A DNA stretch of 64,000 nt, from NCBI RefSeq assembly GCF_014203755.1, contig NZ_JACHJS010000001.1, forward strand, positions 6,262,001 to 6,326,000, written 5' to 3'. Both the position numbers and the translations under genes were made by a program. Below, in pieces: positions 1 to 11,533 of this stretch. The notes under the pieces are model-generated. The model saw nothing but the letters and a program-made list of their open reading frames with translations. It ran no database searches and was not told the DNA's origin. This DNA comes from Saccharothrix violaceirubra (GTDB lineage: Bacteria; Actinomycetota; Actinomycetes; Mycobacteriales; Pseudonocardiaceae). Within the stretch, counting starts at the first letter, position 1. Every line of letters begins with the position of its first letter.

Positions 1-304
1 CGAGCCCCACCACGAGCTGATCATCCACTGTGGACAGTTCACGCGCCTGTCTCCCGAGCAGGTAGGTCGGACTCCACTGTGCGGCCTGCCGGACGAGCGC
101 GGCCACGAGGTCCCGCCCGCGCACGGCCGGGAACCCGGCCACGTCGTAGATCATCTTTTCGGGGTACATCGCGGTGATCTGACCGCCCGCCTCCGGCAGC
201 GAGTCGACCAAGGCGACGGACAGGTCCCGGAATCCGGCGTAGTAGGCGGCGAACAGGCCCGTGGGTCCGGCTCCCACCACGAGCAGGTCGACCTCTAGGT
301 CCAT
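1..304 (-). CDS. Ferredoxin-NADP+ reductase, TrxR-like type (N-terminal part)
   Basis: The reading frame starts at 304 and runs off the left edge, so only about 101 residues are visible. The N-terminus carries the FAD dinucleotide-binding signature VVGAGPTGLFAAYYAGF. It is followed by a SLPEAGGQITAMYPEK stretch and YDVAGFPAVRGRDL, which are typical of the thioredoxin-reductase-like ferredoxin/flavodoxin-NADP+ reductases (YumC type). Such enzymes pass electrons between NADPH and ferredoxin in the cytoplasm. The redox CxxC of true thioredoxin reductases would lie beyond the edge, so a thioredoxin reductase cannot be fully excluded. The gene is divergent from fumC. Confidence 0.8.
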   Translation of the reverse strand, partial: MDLEVDLLVVGAGPTGLFAAYYAGFRDLSVALVDSLPEAGGQITAMYPEKMIYDVAGFPAVRGRDLVAALVRQAAQWSPTYLLGRQARELSTVDDQLVVGL

Positions 305-369
305 GGGTCCGACCATAGGTGGTCGAGGCCACCGTGCCCACCGACGCGCGTCGGTGGAGACTCGAAGGC

Positions 370-1764
370 ATGGGTGAACAGGACTACCGCGTAGAGCACG
401 ACACCATGGGCGAGGTCCGGGTGCCGGTCGACGCACTGTGGCGCGCGCAGACGCAACGCGCGGTGGAGAACTTCCCCATCTCCGGCCGCGGCCTCGACCG
501 CGCGCAGATCCGGGCCTTGGGCCTGCTCAAGGCCGCCGCCGCCCGGGTCAACGCACGCCTGGGCGTGCTCGACGAGGACGTGGCGACGGCCATCGCCGAG
601 GCCGCCGACGCGGTCGCGGAAGGCGACCACGACGCCCACTTCCCGGTCGACGTCTTCCAGACCGGTTCGGGCACCTCGTCCAACATGAACGCGAACGAGG
701 TCATCGCCACCCTGGCGAGCCGCGCCCTGGGCCGGGACGTCCACCCCAACGACCACGTCAACGCCTCGCAGTCGTCGAACGACACCTTCCCCACCACGCT
801 GCGCGTCGCCGCGACCGAGGCGGTGGCCCGCGACGTGATCCCCGCGCTGGCCCACCTCGCCGAGGTCCTCGACGCCCGCGCCGCCGACTGGGCCTCAGTG
901 GTGAAGTCCGGCCGCACGCACCTCATGGACGCCGTGCCGATCACTCTCGGCCAGGAGGTCGGCGCGTGGGCCACCCAGGTGCGCAACGGCATCGCCCGCC
1001 TGGAGGCGAGCCTGCCGCGCCTGGCCGAACTCCCGATCGGCGGCACCGCCGTCGGCAGCGGCCTCAACGCGCCCGCCGGTTTCGGCGCGGCGGTGTCGGC
1101 CGAACTGGCCGCCGCGACCGGCCTGCCCCTGACCGAGGCACGCGACCACTTCGAGGCCCAGGCCACCCAGGACGGCGCGGTCGAGATCTCCGGCCAGCTC
1201 CGCACCACGGCCGTGAGCCTCTACAAGATCGCGAACGACCTCCGCTGGCTGGGCTCGGGCCCCCGTACAGGCCTGGCGGAACTGGCCCTGCCCGACCTCC
1301 AGCCCGGCTCGTCCATCATGCCGGGCAAGGTGAACCCGGTGATCCCCGAGGCGACGATGATGGTCGTCGCCCAGGTCGTCGGCAACGACGCCGCCGTGGC
1401 GTTCGCCGGTTCCCAGGGCAACTTCCAGCTCAACGTCATGCTCCCGGTCATCGCCCGCAACGTCCTCGAGTCGGCACGACTCCTGTCCGCCGTCGCACGC
1501 CTGCTGGCGGACAAGGTCCTGACCGGCGCCGAGCCCCAGGTCGACCGTCTGCGCGAGTACGCCGAGTCCTCCCCGTCCATCGTGACCCCGCTCAACCGCC
1601 ACCTCGGCTACGAGGAGGCCGCGTCGATCGCCAAGCAGTCCCTCAAGGAGCGCAAGACCATCCGCGAGGTCGTCCTCGAACGCGGCCACGTACCGGGCAA
1701 ACTCACCGAGGCGGAACTCGACGAAGCCCTGGACGTCCTCCGCATGGCCCACGGCGGACGCTGA
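370..1764 (+). CDS. fumC: Class II fumarate hydratase
   Basis: This is a cytoplasmic TCA-cycle enzyme that interconverts fumarate and malate. The 464-residue length fits class II fumarase. It shows [15 protein letters not shown], the [18 protein letters not shown] stretch near residue 125, and the superfamily signature [15 protein letters not shown] near residue 313. The frame is open further upstream, to 319, but the start at 370 ([16 protein letters not shown]) matches family N-termini. Argininosuccinate lyase and aspartase share the fold, but the SSNDTFPT and GTAVGSGLN segments favour fumarase. It corresponds by position to M. tuberculosis Rv1098c. Confidence 0.95.
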   Translation: MGEQDYRVEHDTMGEVRVPVDALWRAQTQRAVENFPISGRGLDRAQIRALGLLKAAAARVNARLGVLDEDVATAIAEAADAVAEGDHDAHFPVDVFQTGSGTSSNMNANEVIATLASRALGRDVHPNDHVNASQSSNDTFPTTLRVAATEAVARDVIPALAHLAEVLDARAADWASVVKSGRTHLMDAVPITLGQEVGAWATQVRNGIARLEASLPRLAELPIGGTAVGSGLNAPAGFGAAVSAELAAATGLPLTEARDHFEAQATQDGAVEISGQLRTTAVSLYKIANDLRWLGSGPRTGLAELALPDLQPGSSIMPGKVNPVIPEATMMVVAQVVGNDAAVAFAGSQGNFQLNVMLPVIARNVLESARLLSAVARLLADKVLTGAEPQVDRLREYAESSPSIVTPLNRHLGYEEAASIAKQSLKERKTIREVVLERGHVPGKLTEAELDEALDVLRMAHGGR

Positions 1765-1929
1765 AACACCTCCTCCCATCACCCGACGCCCCAGCCCACG
1801 AACCTGACCGGCCGAAGCCCACGCCGCGCCCAGCCCGGTAACCCGAACCAGGTCCCGCACCACATCGGCCCCGAAGTTCCACCGCACGAAAGGCCCCGAA
1901 CCTCCCCGACCTGGACGAGCAATGCGTAA

Positions 1930-2400
1930 GTCGGTAGGTGGTCGCGGGCGGTCAGGGACCGGGTAACGGGTCGGCCGGTTACGCGGTCGTGCCGGTTGGC
2001 TGTGGTCAGGGCCGGAAGGCGTTGGGCGATGCGGACTCCGACGCCCTCGATGGTGCGTCCGCCGTGCCGTTCCAGGTCGGGCCGGCCCGTGAAGAGGCCA
2101 TCGACCGACTCGATGAGCCGGCAGTCGGACTTGCGCAGCGGCTCGCCGGGCGCGGGGTCCGGTTGCGGTAGAACGGCCGGATCAGCCGAACACCAAGCTC
2201 GTACGGGAACCGGTCCGGTTCGGCGGAGAGACGTGGCCCCTGTCGGCGATGATCGACAGGCCGGGCCGGTCGGCGGGCAGATGGGGTTCGTGGTCGCGGA
2301 TGGCCGTGGGCACCTGGCGCTCGTCGATCTTCGGGTCGGCCGATGCCCGGGTGCCCGCCGTCCACCTGGGACGGCGGGCACCCGACCTTCACCACCACAA
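1930..2400 (-). pseudogene. IS982-family transposase remnant, copy 1
   Basis: On the minus strand two frames together give the end of an IS982-type transposase. One frame reads DHRRQGPRLSAEPDRF and YELGVRLIRPFYRNRTP. After a frameshift near 2180 the other frame reads RLIESVDGLFTGRPDLERHG, GRTIEGVGVRIAQRL and VTRSLTARDH. The N-terminal half is absent. The stretch resembles the second remnant at 7190-7900. No terminal inverted repeats could be assigned. It is a dead insertion sequence that fills the gap between fumC and the transporter gene. Confidence 0.75.
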
Positions 2401-2469
2401 GGCGCGCACGCCCCCGTCACTCCCGCGCACCCCGCCGGACACCGCGTGGTGAAGGCATCCGGAAAGCCC

Positions 2470-3576
2470 TCACCCAACGGCCACGACACGCCCCGCTTCG
2501 CCGCCGTCGCCCGACGCAGCACCAACAGACACCGCACCAGCCGACGCAGCACCGGCAGGGACCGCACCGGCCGAACCAGGTCGGGCCGCCACCGATCTGT
2601 CCGACTCCGCACCAGCCGAGGAAGGGCAGGCCGACTCGACACCGGTCGCCACCACACCGGCCAAGACAGGTTCGGCCGCCACGGCACCGCCGTCCCCGCC
2701 CGCAGAGGACGACTCGTCCGAAACGACCCGCGCCCCACGCCGCCACAGGCCCACCGCACACCCACCGGCCACGGCCACGGCACCCGCGAACGCGACCAGC
2801 GTGGCCTGCTGCGCGCCCAACGCCACGGCGGCCACCAGCCCCGCCACCGGCATGAGCCCGACCAGCACCCCGGCCCGGTCGGCACCCAACCGGTCCATGG
2901 CGAAGTACCAGAGGACGAAGGCGACCGCCGTCACCAAAACCCCCAGCACCACCAACGCCGCCCCTTCGCGGACCGTGGGCACACGCCACCCACCGACCAC
3001 CGAGCCGACCACGCCGCCCACCGCCGCGGCGATGAAGCAGCACCACATCGACACGGCGACCCCGCCGAGGCGCCGCACCACCCCGACGGCGAAGAGCGTG
3101 AACGACGCCTCGCACACCATCGTCAACACGGCCAGCACAAGCCCCGGCCCGTGCCACGCCCCACCGCCGGACAGCGCGACGACACCCGCGACCACGGCCC
3201 CGGCACCGACCACCGGCATCAGCGCCGGTCGACGCCCCGCCAGCAGGGGCGCGACCAACGCCAACACCAGCGGGCTGGCACCGAGCACCGCCGCCACGAA
3301 CCCGGGCTCGGCGTACCGCTGGGCGTACAGGACACACGCGTTGAACCCGAGCATCCCGAAGCCCACCAGCGCCACCAACGCCAGCCAGTCCCTGCGCCGC
3401 GGCAACACGACCCGTTCACGGCGCAGCAACGTCAATCCGAGCAGCAACACGCCACCCAACGCGTAGCGCAGTGCCTGCCCCGTCAGCAGCGGGTAGTCCT
3501 GAAGCATCCCAGTCGTGGGAACCGAGGCGCCCACGATCACCGACGACAGCACACCGGCCACAATCGCCATTCGCAT
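2470..3576 (-). CDS. EamA/DMT-family transporter with C-terminal extension
   Basis: This is an inner-membrane permease of the drug/metabolite transporter superfamily, with about ten hydrophobic helices in two EamA repeats. Family motifs include LLTGQALRYALGGVLLL and LGASPLVLALVAPLLAGRRP. ATG 3576 (MRMAIVAGVLSS) is chosen over an upstream in-frame start because the first helix begins there. The 368-residue length exceeds the usual 290-310. The last roughly 80 residues form an Ala/Gly/Ser-rich tail with SAGAVPAGAASAGAVSVGAA repeats. The tail ends next to the IS982 remnant. The gene is divergent from the MocR regulator 46 bp away, which probably controls it. The substrate is unknown. Confidence 0.8.
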   Translation of the reverse strand: MRMAIVAGVLSSVIVGASVPTTGMLQDYPLLTGQALRYALGGVLLLGLTLLRRERVVLPRRRDWLALVALVGFGMLGFNACVLYAQRYAEPGFVAAVLGASPLVLALVAPLLAGRRPALMPVVGAGAVVAGVVALSGGGAWHGPGLVLAVLTMVCEASFTLFAVGVVRRLGGVAVSMWCCFIAAAVGGVVGSVVGGWRVPTVREGAALVVLGVLVTAVAFVLWYFAMDRLGADRAGVLVGLMPVAGLVAAVALGAQQATLVAFAGAVAVAGGCAVGLWRRGARVVSDESSSAGGDGGAVAAEPVLAGVVATGVESACPSSAGAESDRSVAARPGSAGAVPAGAASAGAVSVGAASGDGGEAGRVVAVG

Positions 3577-3595
3577 GACAACACCCTCGCCGGGC

Positions 3596-3619
3596 AGTGG
3601 ACCAGGATTAAGCTCCACT
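3596..3619. promoter_or_regulatory. Inverted repeat in MocR/transporter intergenic region
   Basis: The 46-bp gap between the divergent starts holds AGTGGA (3596-3601) and its exact complement TCCACT (3614-3619), separated by 12 bp. MocR regulators commonly bind between themselves and a divergent target. This is a candidate operator, on sequence symmetry alone. Confidence 0.4.
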
Positions 3620-3622
3620 TCG

Positions 3623-5059
3623 ATGGCCACGAACTGGACCACTTACCGTGAACTCCTGCTCCCCCACCCGACGGGACGTCGCCGCGCCGTGGAGTCCGAA
3701 CTGCGCCGCGCGGTGCGCGACGGCCGTCTCGCCCCCGGCACCCGCCTGCCGTCCAGCCGGGACCTCGCCGCCCAACTCGGCGTAGCCCGAGGCACGGTCA
3801 CCTCGGCCTACGCCCAACTGGTCGGCGAGGGCTACCTGGTCGCCAGGCGCGGCTCCGGAACCGCGGTCGCCGCCGCGGTCACGTGGCCCGACGCCCCACC
3901 GGCCGACCGGCCGCCGGAGGACGCCGCACCACCCCGCCGCTGGCGGTACGACCTGCGCCCCGGCCTGCCCGCACTCAACGCGTTCCCACGCGACGAGTGG
4001 TCACAGGCCCACCGCACCGCCCTCGCCGGACTCCCCGCCGACGCCCTCGGCTACCCGGACCCGGCCGGGTACGCGGGCCTCCGCGCGGAGCTTGCCGACT
4101 ACCTCGGCCGGGTCCGGGCGGTGGCCGCCCGGCCGTCCGACGTGGTCGTCACCGACGGCGCCGCCGAGGGACTCGCCCTCGTGGCGAAAGTGTTGCGCGA
4201 CAACGGACACCGCACAGTCGCCGTCGAGGACCCATGCCACTTCGGCAGCACCGCCCTCCTGTCCTCACACGGCTTGGAGGCCGTGCGAGTACCCGTCGAC
4301 GAACGGGGAATCCGCGTCGACCGATTGGCCGCCACGGACTGCCGCGCCGTGCTCGTGACCGCGGCCCACCAGTTCCCGCTCGGCGTCGTGCTGCATCCGG
4401 AACGCCGACGGGCCCTGCTGGCATGGGCACACGACCGCGACGGCCTCGTGGTCGAAGACGACTACGACGCCGAACACCGCTACGACCGACCCGCGACCGG
4501 CGCGATGCAGGCACTCGACCCGAACCGTGTCGTCTACCAGGGCAGCACGAGCAAGGTGCTCGCACCCGCACTACGCCTCGGCTGGCTCGTCCTGCCGCCC
4601 GTGTTGCACGCCGCCGTCGTGCAACGCAAGCGGATGAACGACCTCGGCACGGCGACCCTTCCGCAGGCCGCACTCGCACACCTGATGCGCTCCGGCGGCT
4701 ACGACCGCCATCTGCGACGCACCCGTCAGCTGTACCGGGCACGCCGCGACGCGCTGCTCTCCGCGTTGGCCGAAGAGCTGCCGACGTGGGAACCGATCGG
4801 TGTCGCGGCCGGGCTGCACGTGGTGATCCGCCTGCCGGACGGGACCGACGACGTTGCCGTGCAAGGACGTCTGGCGGGCAGAGGCGTCAACACCCTCGCA
4901 TTGGCGGACTTCGCCGGGACACCGACTTTTCCGGGGTTGGTCCTGGGCTACGCGGCCACGACCCCGGACCGGCTGCGGGCGGCGGTGCGGATCATGGCGA
5001 GCGTCGGAACCGTGGGCACATCCGTTCGAACACCTCCTCTCGATTCACGACCAAGGTAG
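3623..5059 (+). CDS. MocR/PdxR-family transcriptional regulator
   Basis: The 478-residue protein has an N-terminal GntR-type winged helix (residues about 12-75, LPSSRDLAAQLGVARGTVTSAYAQL). This is joined to a fold-type I aminotransferase-like domain. The PLP lysine lies in QGSTSKVLAPALRLGW. VVEDDYDAEHRY supplies the conserved Asp. MocR proteins sense PLP or amino-acid/GABA-like ligands and usually regulate a divergent gene, here the EamA transporter. ATG 3623 places the HTH at the usual distance from the N-terminus. Confidence 0.9.
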   Translation: MATNWTTYRELLLPHPTGRRRAVESELRRAVRDGRLAPGTRLPSSRDLAAQLGVARGTVTSAYAQLVGEGYLVARRGSGTAVAAAVTWPDAPPADRPPEDAAPPRRWRYDLRPGLPALNAFPRDEWSQAHRTALAGLPADALGYPDPAGYAGLRAELADYLGRVRAVAARPSDVVVTDGAAEGLALVAKVLRDNGHRTVAVEDPCHFGSTALLSSHGLEAVRVPVDERGIRVDRLAATDCRAVLVTAAHQFPLGVVLHPERRRALLAWAHDRDGLVVEDDYDAEHRYDRPATGAMQALDPNRVVYQGSTSKVLAPALRLGWLVLPPVLHAAVVQRKRMNDLGTATLPQAALAHLMRSGGYDRHLRRTRQLYRARRDALLSALAEELPTWEPIGVAAGLHVVIRLPDGTDDVAVQGRLAGRGVNTLALADFAGTPTFPGLVLGYAATTPDRLRAAVRIMASVGTVGTSVRTPPLDSRPR

Positions 5060-5158
5060 CCACCACCAGCACGGACTCGGCAAGTACCGCCATACGATCG
5101 TGTGACACAGCACGGTTACCGACCGGTATTTGTCAGGGGTCGGGTGCACCATGGCCGC

Positions 5159-6676
5159 ATGTTGTTCTCCGAGGTCGTCGAGACGTCCGCCGCGGTGGCG
5201 GCGACGCGCTCCCGCCTGGCCAAGGTCGCCGCCCTGGCCGGACTGGTACGCCGGTCGACCACGCCCGCGGTCGTCTCGTTCCTGGTCGGTGCACCGAGCC
5301 AGGGCCGCGTCGGCGCGGGTTTCCGCACCGTGTTCGACCTTTCCGTGCCGCCGGACGGTGAGGCGACGCTGACGGTGTCCGATGTGGACGAGGCGCTCGG
5401 CGCGTTCGCGGGGATCAGCGGCAAGGGCGCGGCGGGCAGGCGGGCCGAGGCGTTGGCCGGCCTGTTCTCCCGCGCCACGGAATCCGAACAGGACTTCCTG
5501 CGCCGGTTGCTGACCGGGGAACTGCGCCAGGGAGCGTTGGAAGGGGTGATGCTGGACGCGATAGCGAAAGCCTCGGACGTGCCGGGCGAGGTGGTGCGCC
5601 GGGCGTTCATGCTCAGCGGGAGCCTGTCGGAGACGGCTTCGGCCGCGTTGTCGACAGGTGTCGAGGGCCTGTCGGCGTTCCGGCTCCAGGTCGGCCGTCC
5701 GGTCCGACCGATGCTGGCCTCCCCCGCGGCGTCCCTACCGGAGGCGTTGGCAGAGCTGGGTTCCTGCGTGGTCGAGCACAAGCTCGACGGCGCACGGATC
5801 CAGGTCCACCGGCAAGGGGACGAGGTCCGGGTGTTCACCCGGACGCTGCGGGAGATCACGGCATCGGTTCCGGAGCTGGTCGAGCTGGTGCGGGGACTGG
5901 CATGCGACTCGGTGGTGCTCGACGGGGAGACGCTGGCGCTCGACGACAGCGGCAAACCGCGGCCGTTCCAGGAGACGATGAGCAGGTTCGGCGCACAGGA
6001 CACCCGGGAACTGTTGCTGAGCCCGTTCTTCTTCGACTGCCTGCACCGGGACGGTGTCGATCTGCTCGACGAGCCGTTGCGCGCACGGCTCGCGGCGCTG
6101 CGCGACATCGCGGGCGAGCACGTCATTCCCGGCTTGTCCGATCCCGACGGCGACCGTGCGGCGGCCGTGCTCGACGAGGCGTTGGACGCCGGGCACGAGG
6201 GCGTGATGGTCAAGTCGCTGGAGTCGGTCTACGCGGCCGGTCGGCGTGGGCGGGCGTGGCAGAAGGTCAAACCCGTCCACACCCTCGACCTGGTCGTACT
6301 GGGTGTCGAGTGGGGCAGCGGTCGCCGCAAGGGCCTGCTGTCCAACCTGCACCTGGGCGCCCGGGACCCGGACGGCGGTCCGCCGATGATGGTGGGCAAG
6401 ACGTTCAAGGGGCTGACCGACGAACTGCTGGCTTGGCAGACCCGCGAACTGCTGGCCATCGCCACCGACAAGAGCGAGTGGGTGGTCGAGGTCCGTCCCG
6501 AACTCGTGATCGAGATCGAACTCGACGGCGTCCAGACGAGCACGCGGTATCCGGGCGGCGTAGCGCTGCGCTTTGCCCGGGTCGTCCGCTACCGACCCGA
6601 CAAGGACGCTGCCGAAGCCGACACGATCGACACCGTGCGAGCGTTGTCGCACAAGGCAGGTGGTGCCATTGGCTGA
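5159..6676 (+). CDS. ATP-dependent DNA ligase
   Basis: The 505-residue protein has an N-terminal helical domain (MLFSEVVETSAAVAATRSR), a nucleotidyltransferase core with the adenylation motif EHKLDGARIQVHR near residue 207, and a C-terminal OB fold. RAWQKVKP fits nucleotidyltransferase motif V. It seals nicks using ATP. Actinobacteria also have the essential NAD-dependent LigA, so this is an accessory ligase of the archaeal/LigB-like type, probably for repair. Start ATG 5159 is preferred over the upstream in-frame ATG at 5102 because family members begin with M-L-F/L. It appears to be transcribed alone. Confidence 0.92.
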   Translation: MLFSEVVETSAAVAATRSRLAKVAALAGLVRRSTTPAVVSFLVGAPSQGRVGAGFRTVFDLSVPPDGEATLTVSDVDEALGAFAGISGKGAAGRRAEALAGLFSRATESEQDFLRRLLTGELRQGALEGVMLDAIAKASDVPGEVVRRAFMLSGSLSETASAALSTGVEGLSAFRLQVGRPVRPMLASPAASLPEALAELGSCVVEHKLDGARIQVHRQGDEVRVFTRTLREITASVPELVELVRGLACDSVVLDGETLALDDSGKPRPFQETMSRFGAQDTRELLLSPFFFDCLHRDGVDLLDEPLRARLAALRDIAGEHVIPGLSDPDGDRAAAVLDEALDAGHEGVMVKSLESVYAAGRRGRAWQKVKPVHTLDLVVLGVEWGSGRRKGLLSNLHLGARDPDGGPPMMVGKTFKGLTDELLAWQTRELLAIATDKSEWVVEVRPELVIEIELDGVQTSTRYPGGVALRFARVVRYRPDKDAAEADTIDTVRALSHKAGGAIG

Positions 6677-7189
6677 CGCCCCTTGCACGGATTCCGGCCC
6701 GCGGGTCCGACCGCTCAGAACAGCCGGCCGGTCATGGCGTCGCCTTGACGACCTTCCGGGTCCGTCACGGTGGGGCATGTCGGTCGTGGGTGCCTGCCTT
6801 GGGTTTGGCGATGGCGAACGATGCGCGGCGGACGAGAACGATCGGCCGCTCACCGTTCGACTCGCAATGAACCGACGCGTCGGCGTCGTTCCAGGATCAC
6901 CGTGTGTACGGAGATCCTGGCCGACGGACGGTGGCCGGGTCCGAAACCGCCGATCCCGACGCGCCGCCACCAACCAGGTCTCGGGCGTGCCGACGACCGG
7001 ACCGCATCGGAACTCGCCCTGCACGCGGTGCGTGCCGGCATCGCCCGCCACCACGCTGCTCGGCACCCGACTCCTGGTGGCGGCTGCCCAAGCGGCCTGC
7101 GGCAACGGCCAGGACGGCCACCCGCTCCCGGCCTTCGTGCCGCCGGTCTGCCTGGTGCCCTGGATGGGGCATGCGCTGGACGGGTAGGG
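6677..7189. other. Intergenic stretch without a clear gene
   Basis: Open frames occur on both strands, but none shows a recognisable motif, a good ribosome-binding site or a family-like start. The stretch abuts an IS982 remnant and may be decayed mobile DNA. I see no RNA gene or terminator. Confidence 0.5.
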
Positions 7190-9371
<2,182 letters not shown>

Positions 9372-9780
9372 TCACCGAGGCTGCGACTCCCGAGGCGGTG
9401 ACCAACGCCCGCGACCAGCGATGTCCTGTTCCCGAGGCAGCGACCACCAGGGGCGACCACCAAGAGGTGACCACCAGGGAGGCGAACGCTTGGAAGGCGA
9501 ACACTTCGGCAGGGAACGGGTGGCGGAGAAGAGTCGGCCGGTGGGCAGGCGGGCAGGCGGGCCAGAGAAGTCGACCGGCGGTCCGCAAGGCCGGACGTCA
9601 GGTCCGCGAACCGACGAGTGGCAGGCAAACCGGCGACGCAAGCCGACCCGCGACGCAAGCCGAGTGACAGCGTGCGAGCCGGAGGGCGAAAACTCGCGAA
9701 ACCGGGCGGGCCGGCAGGAGGCGCCCGGACAGGCACAGCCGAAGCGACCCGCGACCCGTAGCCGAGGTGCACGGAACAAG
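9372..9780. other. Intergenic region with degenerate purine-rich repeats
   Basis: About 400 bp between guaB1 and the phoH2 terminator hold loosely repeated blocks around GGCGACCACCA and GAGGTGACCACC (9400-9490). No frame looks like a real gene. I see no RNA gene here. Confidence 0.5.
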
Positions 9781-9816
9781 CCCCACGCCGGGCAGGGAGA
9801 CCTGCCCGGCGCGGGG
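9781..9816 (-). terminator. Hairpin downstream of phoH2
   Basis: A 15-bp stem with one G-T pair is formed by CCCCACGCCGGGCAG and CTGCCCGGCGCGGGG around a 6-nt loop. It ends 6 bp before the phoH2 stop codon region. It has no U tract on the minus strand, so it is a terminator-like or 3'-end-stabilising hairpin. Confidence 0.55.
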
Positions 9817-9821
9817 TGGGA

Positions 9822-11198
9822 TCAGGACGCGTAGTCCTCCAGCATCTCGGTCACCAGGGCGGCGATCGGCGAGCGCTCCGAGCGGGTCAGGGTGATGTGT
9901 GCGAACAAGGGGTGGCCCTTGAGCTTCTCGATCACCGCGGCCACACCGTCGTGCCGCCCCACCCTGAGGTTGTCGCGCTGGGCGACGTCGTGGGTCAGCA
10001 CCACCCGGGAGTTGGCACCCAGCCGCGACAGGACCGTGAGCAGGACGTTGCGCTCCAACGACTGCGCCTCGTCGACGATCACGTACGAGTCGTGCAGCGA
10101 CCGCCCCCGGATGTGGGTCAGGGGCAGGACCTCGAGCATGCCCCGGTCCATGATCTCCTCGACCACGTCCTGGCTCACCAGCGCGCCCAGCGTGTCGAAC
10201 ACGGCCTGTGCCCAGGGCTGCATCTTCTCGGTCTCCGAACCCGGCAGGTAGCCCAACTCCTGCCCGCCCACCGCGTACAGCGGCCGGAAGACCACGACCT
10301 TGCGGTGCTGGCGCCGTTCCATCACCGCTTCCAGACCCGCGCACAGGGCCAGCGCCGACTTGCCCGTACCGGCTCGTCCGCCCAGCGAGACGATGCCGAC
10401 CTCGGTGTCGAGCAGCAGGTCGAGGGCGACGCGCTGCTCAGCCGACCGGCCGTGCAGGCCGAACGCCTCGCGGTCGCCGCGGACCAGCCTGATCTGCTTG
10501 TCCGGCGTCACCCGGGCCAGGGCGCTGGATGTCCCGGCCAGCAGGCGCAGACCGCTGTGGCACGGCAGTTCGGCCAGTCGGGCGAGGTCGACCGTCGACG
10601 GGTCGACGGTTCCTTCGCGGTAGAGCGCGTCCACGACGGACTGGTCCACGTCCACGTCCGCCATGCCGCTGTACCCGGACAGGGTCACGTCGTGCGCCCG
10701 GTACTCCTCGGCCGCCAAGCCGACCGCGCCCGCCTTCACGCGCAGGGGCATGTCCTTGGTGACCAGGACGACCTTGTGCCCCTCGGCCGCGAGGTTGAGC
10801 GAACAGGCCAGGATGCGGGCGTCGTTGGAGTCCGTGCGGAAACCCGCGGGCAGCACCTCCGGGTCGGTGTGGTTCAACTCGACGCGCAGCGTGCCGCCGA
10901 CGTCCCCGATCGGCACGGGGCTGTCGAGGCGACCGTGCCGCAACCGCAGGTCGTCGAGCAGTCGCAACGCTTCCCGGGCGAACCAACCCAGCTCGGGGTG
11001 GTTCCGCTTGGCCTCCAGCTCGCTGATCACCACGAGCGGCAGCACGACCTCGTGCTCCGCGAACCGCGAGATGGCCAGGGGGTCGGAGAGCAACACGGAC
11101 GTGTCCACCACGTAGGTGTGGCACGCCGGCGCGCCACGGCGCCGGGAAGTGCTGCGCGGTGAGCCTGAGGAACGGCTCGCGGGTCGTCGTGCGTTCAC
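9822..11198 (-). CDS. phoH2: PhoH2-type PIN-domain ATPase
   Basis: The 458-residue protein joins an N-terminal PIN nuclease domain ([12 protein letters not shown], then acidic residues in [10 protein letters not shown] and [10 protein letters not shown]) to a PhoH ATPase domain. Walker A is [15 protein letters not shown] near residue 268. Walker B is [12 protein letters not shown]. tuberculosis PhoH2 (Rv1095) has this layout and is described as an RNA helicase/ribonuclease. GTG 11198 is used; the frame is open further upstream but lacks family similarity there. M. tuberculosis phoH2 has a small upstream antitoxin-like ORF (phoAT); none is obvious here. Confidence 0.9.
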   Translation of the reverse strand: MNARRPASRSSGSPRSTSRRRGAPACHTYVVDTSVLLSDPLAISRFAEHEVVLPLVVISELEAKRNHPELGWFAREALRLLDDLRLRHGRLDSPVPIGDVGGTLRVELNHTDPEVLPAGFRTDSNDARILACSLNLAAEGHKVVLVTKDMPLRVKAGAVGLAAEEYRAHDVTLSGYSGMADVDVDQSVVDALYREGTVDPSTVDLARLAELPCHSGLRLLAGTSSALARVTPDKQIRLVRGDREAFGLHGRSAEQRVALDLLLDTEVGIVSLGGRAGTGKSALALCAGLEAVMERRQHRKVVVFRPLYAVGGQELGYLPGSETEKMQPWAQAVFDTLGALVSQDVVEEIMDRGMLEVLPLTHIRGRSLHDSYVIVDEAQSLERNVLLTVLSRLGANSRVVLTHDVAQRDNLRVGRHDGVAAVIEKLKGHPLFAHITLTRSERSPIAALVTEMLEDYAS

Positions 11199-11533
11199 GG
11201 CAACTCCCTCACGAACGCGGCACCCGCGTCCGCTCCTCGCTGGGCCAGGCACTACCCTGATAGGCCGGTGCGCGCTACGCGTACCGACCACAAGGGCCGG
11301 GTGCCGGCCCCCTCGCGCCAACCGCCACGATCAGGGCCTCCCTGCGCGGTCCGCAGTGGACGCGGTCCGCCACTGCGGAAGTTACCTCCGCAAGCACTCC
11401 TTTTGCAGGCAGCCACACAGGTGATTCGCCAATTCGTCACCTCACCGACGCACCCGCGAAAGATGATCCGTTCGGCCTATTGCGTTACGAAAACGGTATC
11501 GCGACGTGTTGACGCGTACGCCGTCGTGGCAGC
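11199..11533. other. Intergenic region upstream of phoH2
   Basis: This 335-bp stretch should hold the phoH2 promoter and the 3' end of the DUF885-like transcript. It includes an AT-richer segment around 11460-11500. I found no convincing small gene or hairpin. Confidence 0.4.

Noticed and set aside
1779..2885. Long minus-strand frame covering the IS982 remnant and part of the transporter region
   Set aside because: Only its C-terminal portion is transposase-like; the rest is a shadow of the EamA gene in another frame.
9372..9780. CRISPR-like or tandem repeat array after guaB1
   Set aside because: The purine-rich blocks vary in length and sequence and have no constant spacer size or cas genes.
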